Shown in pieces: positions 1-6,850 of a stretch of DNA of 11,758 nt. The notes beneath the pieces were generated by a model. That model saw nothing but the letters and a program-made list of their open reading frames with translations. It was not told the origin of the DNA and did not search any database. This DNA is from Gammaproteobacteria bacterium (GTDB lineage Bacteria > Pseudomonadota > Gammaproteobacteria > Eutrophobiales > Eutrophobiaceae). Each line of letters opens with the position of its first letter. Position 1 is the first letter of the stretch. The stretch is taken from the NCBI GenBank assembly GCA_012270695.1, contig JAAXHV010000280.1, forward strand, positions 4,175 through 15,932, read 5' to 3'. Position numbers and translations under genes: made by a program.

Positions 1-488
1 ATCACGCCGGCGCGATCAAACCGGGTATTGTTCATGGTATTGATCAGGTGAATGTCATCATTAACAATCTGCGCCAGGTCCTTGTCGCCGGTGGATACCA
101 GGGTATTCATCCCGGCGCTTGCAGCCCTGGCCGCCAGGGTTGCAATCACGTCATCCGCCTCGACACCGTTTTCACACAGCAAGCGTATGCCAAGCGCTTT
201 GATGATTTCGTGCAACGGTTCGATCTGGGCCACCAGGTCAAGCGGGGCAGGGGGACGATTGGCTTTATACTCAGGATACAGGTCATTACGGAAACTTTTT
301 CCCTTGGCATCGAAAACGACTGCGAAATAATCCGGCCGTTCATCCCTGATCAACTTGCGCAACATGTTGACTACGCCGTAGATGGCCCCGGTTGGCTCAT
401 TTTCCGCGTTCGTGAGGCCCGGCATGGCATGATAGGCCCTGAACAGGTAATAGGACCCGTCCACCAGCGTCAATAATTTTTTCGGCAT
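1..488 (-). CDS. polA: DNA polymerase I, N-terminal part (5'-3' exonuclease domain), cut by the window edge
   Basis: DNA polymerase I removes RNA primers and fills gaps in replication and repair. Only the first 162 codons are here, translated from the ATG at 488-486; the rest lies beyond base 1. They cover most of the N-terminal 5'-3' exonuclease (FEN-like) domain. Metal-binding acidic residues are visible at D10 (VDGSYYLFRAYHA), D60 (FDAKGKSFR), E110, D112 and D113 (GVEADDVIATLA), and D135 and D137 (STGDKDLAQIV), the same pattern as E. coli PolA shifted by three residues. The block LYPEYKANRPP at 70-80 is also typical. The gene is divergent from the DUF2782 gene, an arrangement known from Pseudomonas. 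No strong Shine-Dalgarno precedes the ATG, but the protein start matches the family. The polymerase domain cannot be judged from this window. Confidence 0.96.
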   Translation of the reverse strand, partial: MPKKLLTLVDGSYYLFRAYHAMPGLTNAENEPTGAIYGVVNMLRKLIRDERPDYFAVVFDAKGKSFRNDLYPEYKANRPPAPLDLVAQIEPLHEIIKALGIRLLCENGVEADDVIATLAARAASAGMNTLVSTGDKDLAQIVNDDIHLINTMNNTRFDRAGV

Positions 489-604
489 AGTTCGGCTACA
501 GGGGAGATTCCGGCTTTATTATGAAACAAATTTTTGAATCTTCCCATTATTCGCTGTACTTTTCACCTTCCTCAGGTATCCTGTAAAAACACTGGAAAAA
601 AACC
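489..604. promoter_or_regulatory. Divergent intergenic region between polA and the DUF2782 gene
   Basis: This 116-base AT-rich gap must hold the start signals of both divergent genes. On the plus strand TTGAAT (534-539) and TACTTT (557-562) are 17 bases apart, a weak sigma-70-like pair for the DUF2782 gene. On the minus strand the sequence CATAAT, about 35 bases before the polA ATG, resembles a -10 box but has no good -35 partner. Neither promoter is certain. I see no terminator-like hairpin or obvious operator. Confidence 0.35.
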
Positions 605-949
605 ATGAGATTTTTTATTAGCTGTTTATTCAGCCTGTTCCTGGTGACTGTGGCCGTCGCGCAGAACTACGAGGATGAAGAGCTTGCTCCCGTGCCTGAA
701 CCGCCAGAATTACCGGATCCGTTACAGAGCGGCCAGGCCATCGAACCGCAAGTGACTATCATCCGCAAGGACGACGCCATTATTGAAGAATACCGCCTGA
801 ACGGCCAACTTTACATGACCAGGATCATCCCCGCAACAGGCCCTGTCTATTACCTGGTGGACCGCGACGGAGACGGCCAGATGGAAACCCGAATGAGCGA
901 AATCTACGATGATTTCATCGTGCCGCAGTGGGTGCTGTTCAGTTGGTGA
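605..949 (+). CDS. Secreted DUF2782 family protein, function unknown
   Basis: This 114-residue protein has a clear signal peptide: a hydrophobic stretch follows MRFF and a likely cleavage site is AVA|Q at 19/20. An acidic, proline-rich segment follows (21-48), then the conserved DUF2782 core at about 49-105, with VTIIRKDDAIIEEYRLNGQLYM and PVYYLVDRDGDG as landmarks. The acidic DRDGDG loop at 86-91 resembles a calcium-binding loop, but binding is not established. The family is found in gammaproteobacteria, often beside polA, and has no assigned function as far as I know; secretion to the periplasm is an inference from the signal peptide. The ATG at 605 gives the complete signal peptide. The gene stands alone and converges on mgtE. 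Confidence 0.9.
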   Translation: MRFFISCLFSLFLVTVAVAQNYEDEELAPVPEPPELPDPLQSGQAIEPQVTIIRKDDAIIEEYRLNGQLYMTRIIPATGPVYYLVDRDGDGQMETRMSEIYDDFIVPQWVLFSW

Positions 950-964
950 TCAGGAAACCTCACG

Positions 965-1015
965 ACACACAAAGCCCGGACGTTCAACGGTAAGCGATTC
1001 CAGTAACGTCCGAGC
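965..1015 (-). terminator. Probable Rho-independent terminator after mgtE
   Basis: An inverted repeat lies 20 bases past the mgtE stop: CGGACGTT (977-984) pairs perfectly with AACGTCCG (1005-1012). Read on the minus strand, the stem extends to 11 pairs with one G-U (1015-1005 with 984-974), closes a 20-base loop and is followed by TTTGTGTGT (973-965). On the plus strand the G-U position becomes an A-C mismatch and no T tract follows, so the element favours the mgtE direction. The long loop and interrupted T tract make it non-ideal. Confidence 0.5.
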
Positions 1016-1034
1016 CACTTCCGCCTGTTGTGAA

Positions 1035-2369
1035 TTAGGGCAATAGGAAAATAGTAGCCAGGCCAAGAAACGTCATAAAACCCACCACGTCCGTTACCGT
1101 AATAAGGATCACCCCTCCTGCTATAGCCGGGTCAATACCAAGTCTTTTCAGGAGCAGAGGGATGACGGTTCCGGCCAGCGCGGCAATCACCAGGTTGATG
1201 ATCATTGCCAAGCCTATGATCAGACCGAGCCCTCGATTGCCAAACCAGAGAGTGGCGACGCCGGCGACGACCGCCGCCCACATCGCGCCATTGAATAATC
1301 CGACAGCTAATTCCTTTACCAGGAGCGACCGGGCATTTTTTCTGGAGATCTGTCCCAGCGCCAGGCCGCGGATGGAGATGGTCAGGCTCTGACTGCCGGC
1401 AATGCCACCCATGCCAGCGACGATAGGCATCAGGATCGCCAGGGCAACCAATTCCTGAATGGTTGCCTCAAACCGGCCGATAACCCAGGCCGCAAGAAAC
1501 ACGCTGAGCAGGCTGATACCCAGCCAGACCGCGCGCCTGCGCGTACTGCTCAGTACCGAGGCAAATATGTCGTCTTCGCCCAGGCCGGCCATGCTGCGGA
1601 CGGTCTGCTCCGCCTCTTCCTGGATGACGTCCACTACGTCGTCGATGGTGATTCTACCCAGCAACTTGGCGTTTTGGTCCAGTACCGCCGCAGACAACAG
1701 GTCACGCTGCTCAAAAGTCCGCGCGACCTCTGCCTCAGGAGTATCGGCAGGGATGCCAGCCCTCTCCAGCAGGTGCTCGCCGACGCTGTCCCCCGGCTTG
1801 TGAACCAGCACGTCTGCCAACGGCAACAGGCCCAAGTAGCGGTTTTCCCGGTCTACCACCATCAGGCTGTCAGTATGTTCAGGAACCTGTCCCAGTTGCC
1901 GCAAGTAGCGAGCCACGACGTCCAGCGACACGTCTGCGCGCACTGAGACAACGTCCGTATCCATCAGGCCGCCGGCCGTGTCTTCCGGATAAGACAAGAC
2001 CGAGGCGATCCGTTCCCGGTTTTGCGCGTCCATGGACAGCAGAACGCTGTCAACCACATCTTCAGGCAGGTCCTGTAAAATGTCCGCCGCGTCATCCGTA
2101 TCCAGCCCCTTGGTCACCTCAGCCACTTCCTGGGGCTGCATCCGTTCAAGCAGGCCGGCCCTCACGGCATCCTGGACTTCAGACAGCACGTCACCTTCAA
2201 CTTCCCGGTCAACCAGTTCCCACAGCAACCGCCTTGAGCGGCCCGGCAGGCTTTCCAACAAGTCGGCTATCTCAGAAGGGTGGAAAGATTCCAGCATCGA
2301 CCTGACTTGATCAAGGTCTCCACTTTCCAGGTGTTCAAACAGGATCTCTTGTTGGGATAATTCGGTCAT
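1035..2369 (-). CDS. mgtE: Magnesium transporter/channel MgtE
   Basis: MgtE is an inner-membrane magnesium channel that its own cytoplasmic domains close when internal magnesium is high. At 444 residues it has the usual length and full layout: the helical MgtE N domain (about 1-125), two CBS domains (about 128-255), a linking helix and five membrane segments (about 280-444). Pore landmarks are LMPIVAGMGGIAGSQSLT at 313-330, RGLALGQ at 334-340, GIDPA at 411-415 and D427 in the last segment (TDVVGF), which matches the conserved pore aspartate of characterised MgtE. The ATG is only 3 nt after the ptsI stop, so the two are surely co-transcribed and probably translationally coupled. It is the last gene of the minus-strand run and is followed by a candidate terminator. 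Some relatives also move cobalt; magnesium is the best call. Confidence 0.96.
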   Translation of the reverse strand: MTELSQQEILFEHLESGDLDQVRSMLESFHPSEIADLLESLPGRSRRLLWELVDREVEGDVLSEVQDAVRAGLLERMQPQEVAEVTKGLDTDDAADILQDLPEDVVDSVLLSMDAQNRERIASVLSYPEDTAGGLMDTDVVSVRADVSLDVVARYLRQLGQVPEHTDSLMVVDRENRYLGLLPLADVLVHKPGDSVGEHLLERAGIPADTPEAEVARTFEQRDLLSAAVLDQNAKLLGRITIDDVVDVIQEEAEQTVRSMAGLGEDDIFASVLSSTRRRAVWLGISLLSVFLAAWVIGRFEATIQELVALAILMPIVAGMGGIAGSQSLTISIRGLALGQISRKNARSLLVKELAVGLFNGAMWAAVVAGVATLWFGNRGLGLIIGLAMIINLVIAALAGTVIPLLLKRLGIDPAIAGGVILITVTDVVGFMTFLGLATIFLLP

Positions 2370-2372
2370 GGG

Positions 2373-4112
2373 CTAAGTGGTTTCCAGTCGTGCCAGGATT
2401 TTTTCGACTTCCGCGGCTGTCCGAGCCTGCAACGCAGCGTCTGCAATGGACATCAGTCTGCGAAGATCGCTTTCCAGAATGATTTTTTTGACTTCGAGCA
2501 GGTAGGCCGGATGCACGCTGAACTCGCGCAGGCCCAAACCTAACAGCAGTTGGGTGAACTTGCTGTCGCCCGCCATCTCGCCGCACATGGCGACAGGTAT
2601 ATCTGCCCTGGCTCCTGCCTCAAGCGTTGTCCGTATCAGTCTTAATACCGCCGGGTGTAGCGGTTCGTAGAGATAACTCACCTCATCGTTGACACGATCA
2701 ATCGCCATGGTGTACTGGATTAAATCATTCGTGCCGATTGACAGAAAATCCAGTTGCTCGGCGAAGATGTCCGCACAGACAGCGGCTGCCGGCACTTCGA
2801 CCATGGCGCCCACGGAAAGATTCCCGTCAAATTCCACCCGCTGTCCATCCAACTCTGCTTTGAGCTCATCGAGTATCTCCAATACCTGCCAGGTTTCCTG
2901 CATGTTGGAGAGCATCGGGATCATCAACCGGACTTTGCCGTGGGCAGACGCGCGTAAAATAGCGCGCAACTGCGGCCGGAATAACTCTGGCTCTTTCAGG
3001 CCTAAACGCACGGCCCGCAACCCTAACGCCGGATTTGATTGAATAGGACCCTCCTGCCTGCCGCCATCGACCTGCTTATCGGCTCCCAGGTCCATAGTCC
3101 TGATCGTCAGCGGCAAACCTGCCATTGTGTCAAGCACTGACAGGTAGGTTTCGTAGTGTTCTTCTTCTTCAGGCGGCGTATCCCGGTTCATATACAAGAA
3201 CTCCGTCCGATACAATCCGACCCCACTGGCGCCGACCTGTCTTACAATTTCAAAATCCTGAGGCAGTTCGACATTAGCCTGTAACTCGACCGGAACACCG
3301 TCCAGGGTTTTCGCCGGGGTCTCTTTCAACCGTATCAGCCCGGCGTAATATTTCCTGTCTTCCTGCTGCTGCCGCCGGTAATACCGGAGACTGTGTTCGT
3401 CGGGGTCGACCAGCATGACGCCGGCATTGCCGTCAACTATGACCAGATCGTCTTCCCGGGCAAACCGGGCGGCCTCATGCAGGCCGACTATTGCGGGGAT
3501 GACCAGACTGCGCGCCAGGATAGCGGTGTGGGAAGTAGGTCCGCCATACTCGGTAACAAACGCGACAATCCCATGATATTGCATCAAAACCGTATCGGCA
3601 GGCGCAAGATCATCGGCTATCAAAATATAGCCGCTCAGTCGGCTGTCGGGTTCCTCATGTCGTAAAGGTTTCTGCCTCAACAGTATCCTCTGGATACGAT
3701 TAACCACATGGTCTATATCGTTTTTGCGGGTGCGCAGATAAGCATCTTCCATCTCGTCGAACACGTGTACCAAAGCATCGCGCTGCAATTTCAGAGCCCA
3801 CTCCGCGTTGTGCCCTGAGGTTCGGATCAAACGCAACGGCTCCTGGGTCAGGACTGCATCATCAAGCATCAACAAGTGTGTGTCTATGAACGGGGCGATA
3901 CCCGGTGAGGTGGCTGCCGGAATGTGTTCGCGAATGGCGCGCAACTGTTGTTTTGCCAGGGTGACGGCTTCGAGAAGGCGCCGGGTTTCAGTCTCGACCT
4001 GATCCTTGCCTATGTGGTATTCAGGAATGTCAAGCCGGTCGCGTTCGATGATATGCACACGCCCGATGGCTATCCCGCGGGAAACTCCCAACCCGTGTAA
4101 GGACAGAGTCAT
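2373..4112 (-). CDS. ptsI: PTS enzyme I (phosphoenolpyruvate--protein phosphotransferase), short form without GAF domain
   Basis: Enzyme I takes phosphate from phosphoenolpyruvate onto a histidine and passes it to HPr, the first step of the relay. The 579 residues comprise the N-terminal HPr-binding region (about 1-125), the swivelling phosphohistidine domain with the active histidine H195 (GGPTSHTAILAR, 190-201), and the PEP-binding barrel with R302 (GLYRTEFLY), R338 (IRTMDLGADK), the SIGTNDLIQYT block (458-468) and catalytic C510 (MCGEMAGD). All key residues are present. The length is that of classical PtsI, not of PtsP/EI-Ntr, which has an extra N-terminal GAF domain. The start overlaps the ptsH stop as ATGA (4109-4112), and mgtE follows after 3 nt. 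With ptsN and ptsH alongside and no permease in view, its role is probably regulatory, like the nitrogen PTS; that is inference. Confidence 0.96.
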   Translation of the reverse strand: MTLSLHGLGVSRGIAIGRVHIIERDRLDIPEYHIGKDQVETETRRLLEAVTLAKQQLRAIREHIPAATSPGIAPFIDTHLLMLDDAVLTQEPLRLIRTSGHNAEWALKLQRDALVHVFDEMEDAYLRTRKNDIDHVVNRIQRILLRQKPLRHEEPDSRLSGYILIADDLAPADTVLMQYHGIVAFVTEYGGPTSHTAILARSLVIPAIVGLHEAARFAREDDLVIVDGNAGVMLVDPDEHSLRYYRRQQQEDRKYYAGLIRLKETPAKTLDGVPVELQANVELPQDFEIVRQVGASGVGLYRTEFLYMNRDTPPEEEEHYETYLSVLDTMAGLPLTIRTMDLGADKQVDGGRQEGPIQSNPALGLRAVRLGLKEPELFRPQLRAILRASAHGKVRLMIPMLSNMQETWQVLEILDELKAELDGQRVEFDGNLSVGAMVEVPAAAVCADIFAEQLDFLSIGTNDLIQYTMAIDRVNDEVSYLYEPLHPAVLRLIRTTLEAGARADIPVAMCGEMAGDSKFTQLLLGLGLREFSVHPAYLLEVKKIILESDLRRLMSIADAALQARTAAEVEKILARLETT

Positions 4113-4378
4113 ACTTCCTCACCAAATCGCTCTTCGATCAGTTTCACCAACGCGACAAGCGCATTTTCCTCATCCCTGCCGCGAGTGATTAATTCCACGG
4201 TCGCTCCCCGTGCCGCGGCAAGCATCATCAACCCCATGATACTTTTTCCATTGACGGTTTTTTCGCCTGCATTAATCTTTACATCTGCATCAAAAGCAGA
4301 TGCCGTCTCCACGAAACGCGCGGCAGCTCGGGCATGTAAACCCAGTTTGTTGTTGATAACAATGGTTTTTTTTTGCAC
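4109..4378 (-). CDS. ptsH: HPr/NPr phosphocarrier protein
   Basis: This is the 89-residue small phosphocarrier between enzyme I and EIIA. The active histidine is H15 in LGLHARAAARF (12-22), and S46 lies in NGKSIMGLMMLAA (43-55), a form common in NPr-like proteins of proteobacteria. S46 is the site that HPr kinase modifies in organisms having that enzyme; no hprK is seen here. The start is GTG (4378-4376), 6 nt after the ptsN stop, with no strong ribosome site. Nine consecutive A residues follow within codons 2-5. The end overlaps the ptsI ATG by four bases. In E. coli the equivalent npr (ptsO) follows rapZ; here rapZ is absent and ptsH follows ptsN directly. Alternative name ptsO; the symbol ptsH is chosen because its partner is a PtsI-type enzyme. 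Confidence 0.94.
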   Translation of the reverse strand: MQKKTIVINNKLGLHARAAARFVETASAFDADVKINAGEKTVNGKSIMGLMMLAAARGATVELITRGRDEENALVALVKLIEERFGEEV

Positions 4379-4384
4379 GCCAAG

Positions 4385-4831
4385 TCAGCCGGCCAGCAGA
4401 TTGTAAATAGCTTCGTCAGACTCTTCCCTCCTGAGTTGCGTCAGGAATTCCACTTCATTGAACATCTCAGCAAGCTCCGCCAAAACCTGTAAATGCTCCT
4501 CCGTTGAGTGCTCTGGCACCAGTAAGGCAAATATCAAATCAACCGGTTGGTTGTCGGCGGCATCGTAATCCACGCCTTGTTTCAACTTTATAAAAGCAGC
4601 TATGGTGGAAAGGCCATTCCTCCATCGCCCGTGGGGCAGAGCGATGCCGTTACCTAAACCGGTGCCACCCAGGCGCTCTCGGGATAACAGGCTGTTAAAG
4701 ACCTGCTGCGGGGTCAGGCTGGAACTGGCGTTGGCAATCAACCCGGAAAGGGTTTCCAACGCGGCTTTCTTGCTGGAAACATCTGCGTTACAGAGAATAC
4801 GGTCGCTCGTTAGAATATCCGAAATTTGCAT
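4385..4831 (-). CDS. ptsN: PTS IIA-like nitrogen regulatory protein (EIIA-Ntr)
   Basis: PtsN is the final phosphate acceptor of the nitrogen PTS. It has no known sugar substrate and acts by binding targets; in E. coli these include potassium transport and sensor proteins. The 148 residues form one EIIA fructose/mannitol-type domain. The phosphorylated histidine is H67 in GNGIALPHGR (60-69), preceded by the typical SRERLGGTGL (50-59). The conserved PVDLIFALLVPE block lies near 97-108 and a family-typical EHLQVLAELA follows. It starts 44 nt after the hpf stop and ends 6 nt before the ptsH GTG, so the relay is encoded in one transcript. The ATG at 4831-4829 gives the expected N-terminus; the ribosome site (AGGA about 12 bases upstream) is poorly spaced. 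Confidence 0.95.
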   Translation of the reverse strand: MQISDILTSDRILCNADVSSKKAALETLSGLIANASSSLTPQQVFNSLLSRERLGGTGLGNGIALPHGRWRNGLSTIAAFIKLKQGVDYDAADNQPVDLIFALLVPEHSTEEHLQVLAELAEMFNEVEFLTQLRREESDEAIYNLLAG

Positions 4832-4875
4832 TTGTGGTTCTGGTCCTGATATCCGCTCAGGCAGGGAAGTAGAGG

Positions 4876-5169
4876 TTACCCACGGTGGTCCGATAACTTT
4901 TCCTTATGCTTTTTCACTTGCCTGTCGAGTTTGTCGATCAACCTGTCAATGGCTGCATACATGTCATTATGTCTCGCGTCAGCAAATAGATTAGCACGAT
5001 TTACGTGAATGGTTGCTTCCGCTTTTTTACGTTCTTTTTCGACCGTTAAAACGACGTGTGCAGTGATGACGTTATCAAAATGTCGCTCTATACGGTGCAG
5101 TTTTGTCGCAACATAGGAGCGCAACGCAGGGGTGATATCCAAGTGGTGGCCAGACAAGTTGATTTGCAT
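4876..5169 (-). CDS. hpf: Ribosome hibernation promoting factor (short HPF)
   Basis: HPF binds the decoding centre of the 30S subunit in resting cells and helps pair ribosomes into inactive 100S dimers. From the ATG at 5169-5167 the protein has 97 residues, close to the 95 of E. coli HPF, beginning MQINLSGHHLDITPALR. The S30AE fold is clear, with the conserved run HVNRANLFADARHNDMYAAI (55-74) and a basic helix DKLDRQVKKHKEK (79-91). The reading frame stays open up to an ATG at 5253, but that would add 28 residues unlike the family and lacks a ribosome site. The chosen ATG has GAGG six bases upstream. It is short-form HPF, without the C-terminal dimerisation domain. It lies between rpoN and ptsN as in many gammaproteobacteria. 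Confidence 0.95.
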   Translation of the reverse strand: MQINLSGHHLDITPALRSYVATKLHRIERHFDNVITAHVVLTVEKERKKAEATIHVNRANLFADARHNDMYAAIDRLIDKLDRQVKKHKEKLSDHRG

Positions 5170-5245
5170 GTTATCCTCATTAAGGTCAGTGTTGAAAAGA
5201 TCCCTGATGTATTCAGGGTTGGCTGTTTGTAACGGCAATTTGACA

Positions 5246-5260
5246 GCATACATAGTTCCG
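5246..5260 (-). promoter_or_regulatory. Candidate sigma-54 (-24/-12) promoter ahead of hpf
   Basis: Within the 129-base gap between rpoN and hpf, the minus strand reads CGGAACTATGTATGCT (5260-5245). It has GG (5259-5258) and GC (5247-5246) exactly ten bases apart, as required for the -24 and -12 elements (consensus TGGCACG-N4-TTGCW). It also keeps the A and C after GG, the T before GC and the W after it. The remaining positions differ. Transcription would start near 5234, about 65 bases before the hpf ATG. GG-N10-GC alone can occur by chance in a gap of this size. Confidence 0.35.
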
Positions 5261-5298
5261 TCGAAGGCTGGCGACGGCGAGATATGCGGGATATCTAA

Positions 5299-6762
5299 TC
5301 AGGGCTTGATCACATTCGCTCTTTTTCTATCACTTGATGATGGAATAGACAGCGATTCACGGTATTTGGCAATAGTTCTGCGAGCAACCTGAATGCCTTG
5401 TCCCGACAGCAGTTTGACGATTTTACTGTCGCTTAAGGGTTTTTCCGGCTTCTCCGCCTGAATATATTTTTTGATCAGCGCGCGGATCGCCGTAGATGAG
5501 CAGGTTCCGCCCTGGTCAGTACCCACATGGCTGGAAAAGAAATATTTTAATTCAAACACGCCTCTTGGCGTATGTATGTACTTTCTGGTGGTGACCCGGG
5601 AAACTGTTGAATCATGCAACCCAAGACTGTCCGCTATATCGTGCAATACCAGCGGCTTCATTGCTACCTCACCGTATTCCAGGAACGCGCGTTGTCTCTC
5701 AACTATACAGGTGGCGACCCGTAACAGCGTCTCGCTGCGACTCTGGAGGCTTTTTATAAACCAGCGGGCTTCCTGCAGGTGATGTTTTAGTGAGATGTTA
5801 TCGGCGCTGTTGTCGGCGCGGCGAATCATGCCGGCATAGCGCGAATTAATTCGTAAGCGCGGCAGCGCGTCCGTATTGAGTTCCACTTTCCACGTATCTC
5901 CGGCCTTTTTTACCACCACGTCCGGCACCACGTATTCGGCATTGGCTTCCTGCACCTGGCTGCCCGGACGCGGGCGCAATGATTGTATCAGCAGGATCAC
6001 ATGCTGCAGCTCTTCCCGGTTGAGTTTCATGCGTTTCATCAACCGCTTGTAGTCATGCGCGGCCAGCAACTGAATATGCTGACTGACCATTGTCCGGGCT
6101 TCAGCCAGCCAGGGGGTAGCGGGTTCCAGTTGCGCCAGTTGCAGGTTCAGACACTCGCTCAGGTCGCGGGCGCCGACTCCTGCCGGCTCCAAGGTTTGAA
6201 TCAAATGTAACACCGCCTCTATCTCCGCCGGGTCGGTGTCCAGGTCGGCTGACAAGGTGGCGCGGATCTCTTCCAGGCTTACAGCCAGGTAACCGTCGTC
6301 ATTGATCGCGTCAATCAAGGCAATGGCAATCGCTTTGTCGGTTACCGATAGAGTGATCAGGTTAAGTTGCGAGAGCAGGTGGCGCTGAAGATTACCTTCT
6401 CCATCATCCCGGCATTCATAGCCATAATATTCTGCCTGGTCGCCCTCTTGGGAATAATAGGTCGTGGCATCATAGATATCTTCCCATACTGTATCCACCG
6501 GCAACTCTTCGGGGATACTCTCATGGGTAAAGGCCTCGGGATATTCCTCTCCGTTGAGTTCCGTATCATCAGCTTCCGGTGTGTCCGCTTGCAGTTCAGC
6601 CGCATCGTCTTCGTCCAGCTCCAGCATCATGTTGGAATCCAGCGCTCCCTGGATCTCGAGGTTCAATTCCATGCTGGACAACTGCAACAGCCTGATGGCC
6701 TGCTGCAGTTGCGGTGTCATGGTCAACCCCTGACTTAAATTCAACTCTAGTGATTGCTTCAT
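5299..6762 (-). CDS. rpoN: RNA polymerase sigma-54 factor RpoN
   Basis: RpoN directs RNA polymerase to -24/-12 promoters and needs an ATP-driven activator to open them. The 487 residues are near the 477 of E. coli and show all regions: glutamine- and leucine-rich region I (1-50, with LTMTPQLQQAIRLLQLS), acidic region II (about 50-120), the core-binding domain, a helix-turn-helix at about 372-395 (LHDIADSLGLHDSTVSRVTT) and the RpoN box ARRTIAKYRE at 460-469 that reads the -24 element. It starts 88 nt after lptB, and its ATG overlaps the stop of a two-codon ATG-GTA-TGA unit. I see no good Shine-Dalgarno. A weak TTGAGG/TACACT pair in the 88-nt gap has a 19-base spacer and is not convincing. It is otherwise a typical complete rpoN. 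Confidence 0.97.
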   Translation of the reverse strand: MKQSLELNLSQGLTMTPQLQQAIRLLQLSSMELNLEIQGALDSNMMLELDEDDAAELQADTPEADDTELNGEEYPEAFTHESIPEELPVDTVWEDIYDATTYYSQEGDQAEYYGYECRDDGEGNLQRHLLSQLNLITLSVTDKAIAIALIDAINDDGYLAVSLEEIRATLSADLDTDPAEIEAVLHLIQTLEPAGVGARDLSECLNLQLAQLEPATPWLAEARTMVSQHIQLLAAHDYKRLMKRMKLNREELQHVILLIQSLRPRPGSQVQEANAEYVVPDVVVKKAGDTWKVELNTDALPRLRINSRYAGMIRRADNSADNISLKHHLQEARWFIKSLQSRSETLLRVATCIVERQRAFLEYGEVAMKPLVLHDIADSLGLHDSTVSRVTTRKYIHTPRGVFELKYFFSSHVGTDQGGTCSSTAIRALIKKYIQAEKPEKPLSDSKIVKLLSGQGIQVARRTIAKYRESLSIPSSSDRKRANVIKP

Positions 6763-6767
6763 ACCAT
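6759..6767 (-). other. Two-codon mini-ORF overlapping the rpoN start
   Basis: On the minus strand ATG GTA TGA (6767-6759) ends inside the rpoN ATG, giving an ATGA overlap. It could feed ribosomes into rpoN by stop-and-restart, or may be chance. No separate ribosome site is evident. Confidence 0.2.
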
Positions 6768-6850
6768 GAAGTGTAGCGCAAAAAAGCGATCGTGCCTCAA
6801 ACTTGTTAACCCCGGATATAGCTGCAGCGGGTGCAATATCAGGGTTTGGA

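Noticed and set aside
48..476. 142-codon open frame on the plus strand at the left edge
   Set aside because: The minus strand here encodes the PolA exonuclease domain with all metal-binding residues; the plus frame is its shadow.
5170..5253. Extension of hpf to an upstream ATG at 5253 (28 extra residues)
   Set aside because: The added residues do not match the family, there is no ribosome site, and the ATG at 5169 has a good GAGG and yields the normal HPF start and length.
6781..6808. GGCACG followed by TTTTTTGC upstream of rpoN on the minus strand, resembling a sigma-54 promoter
   Set aside because: GG and GC are 14 bases apart instead of 10, and sigma-54 spacing is strict.
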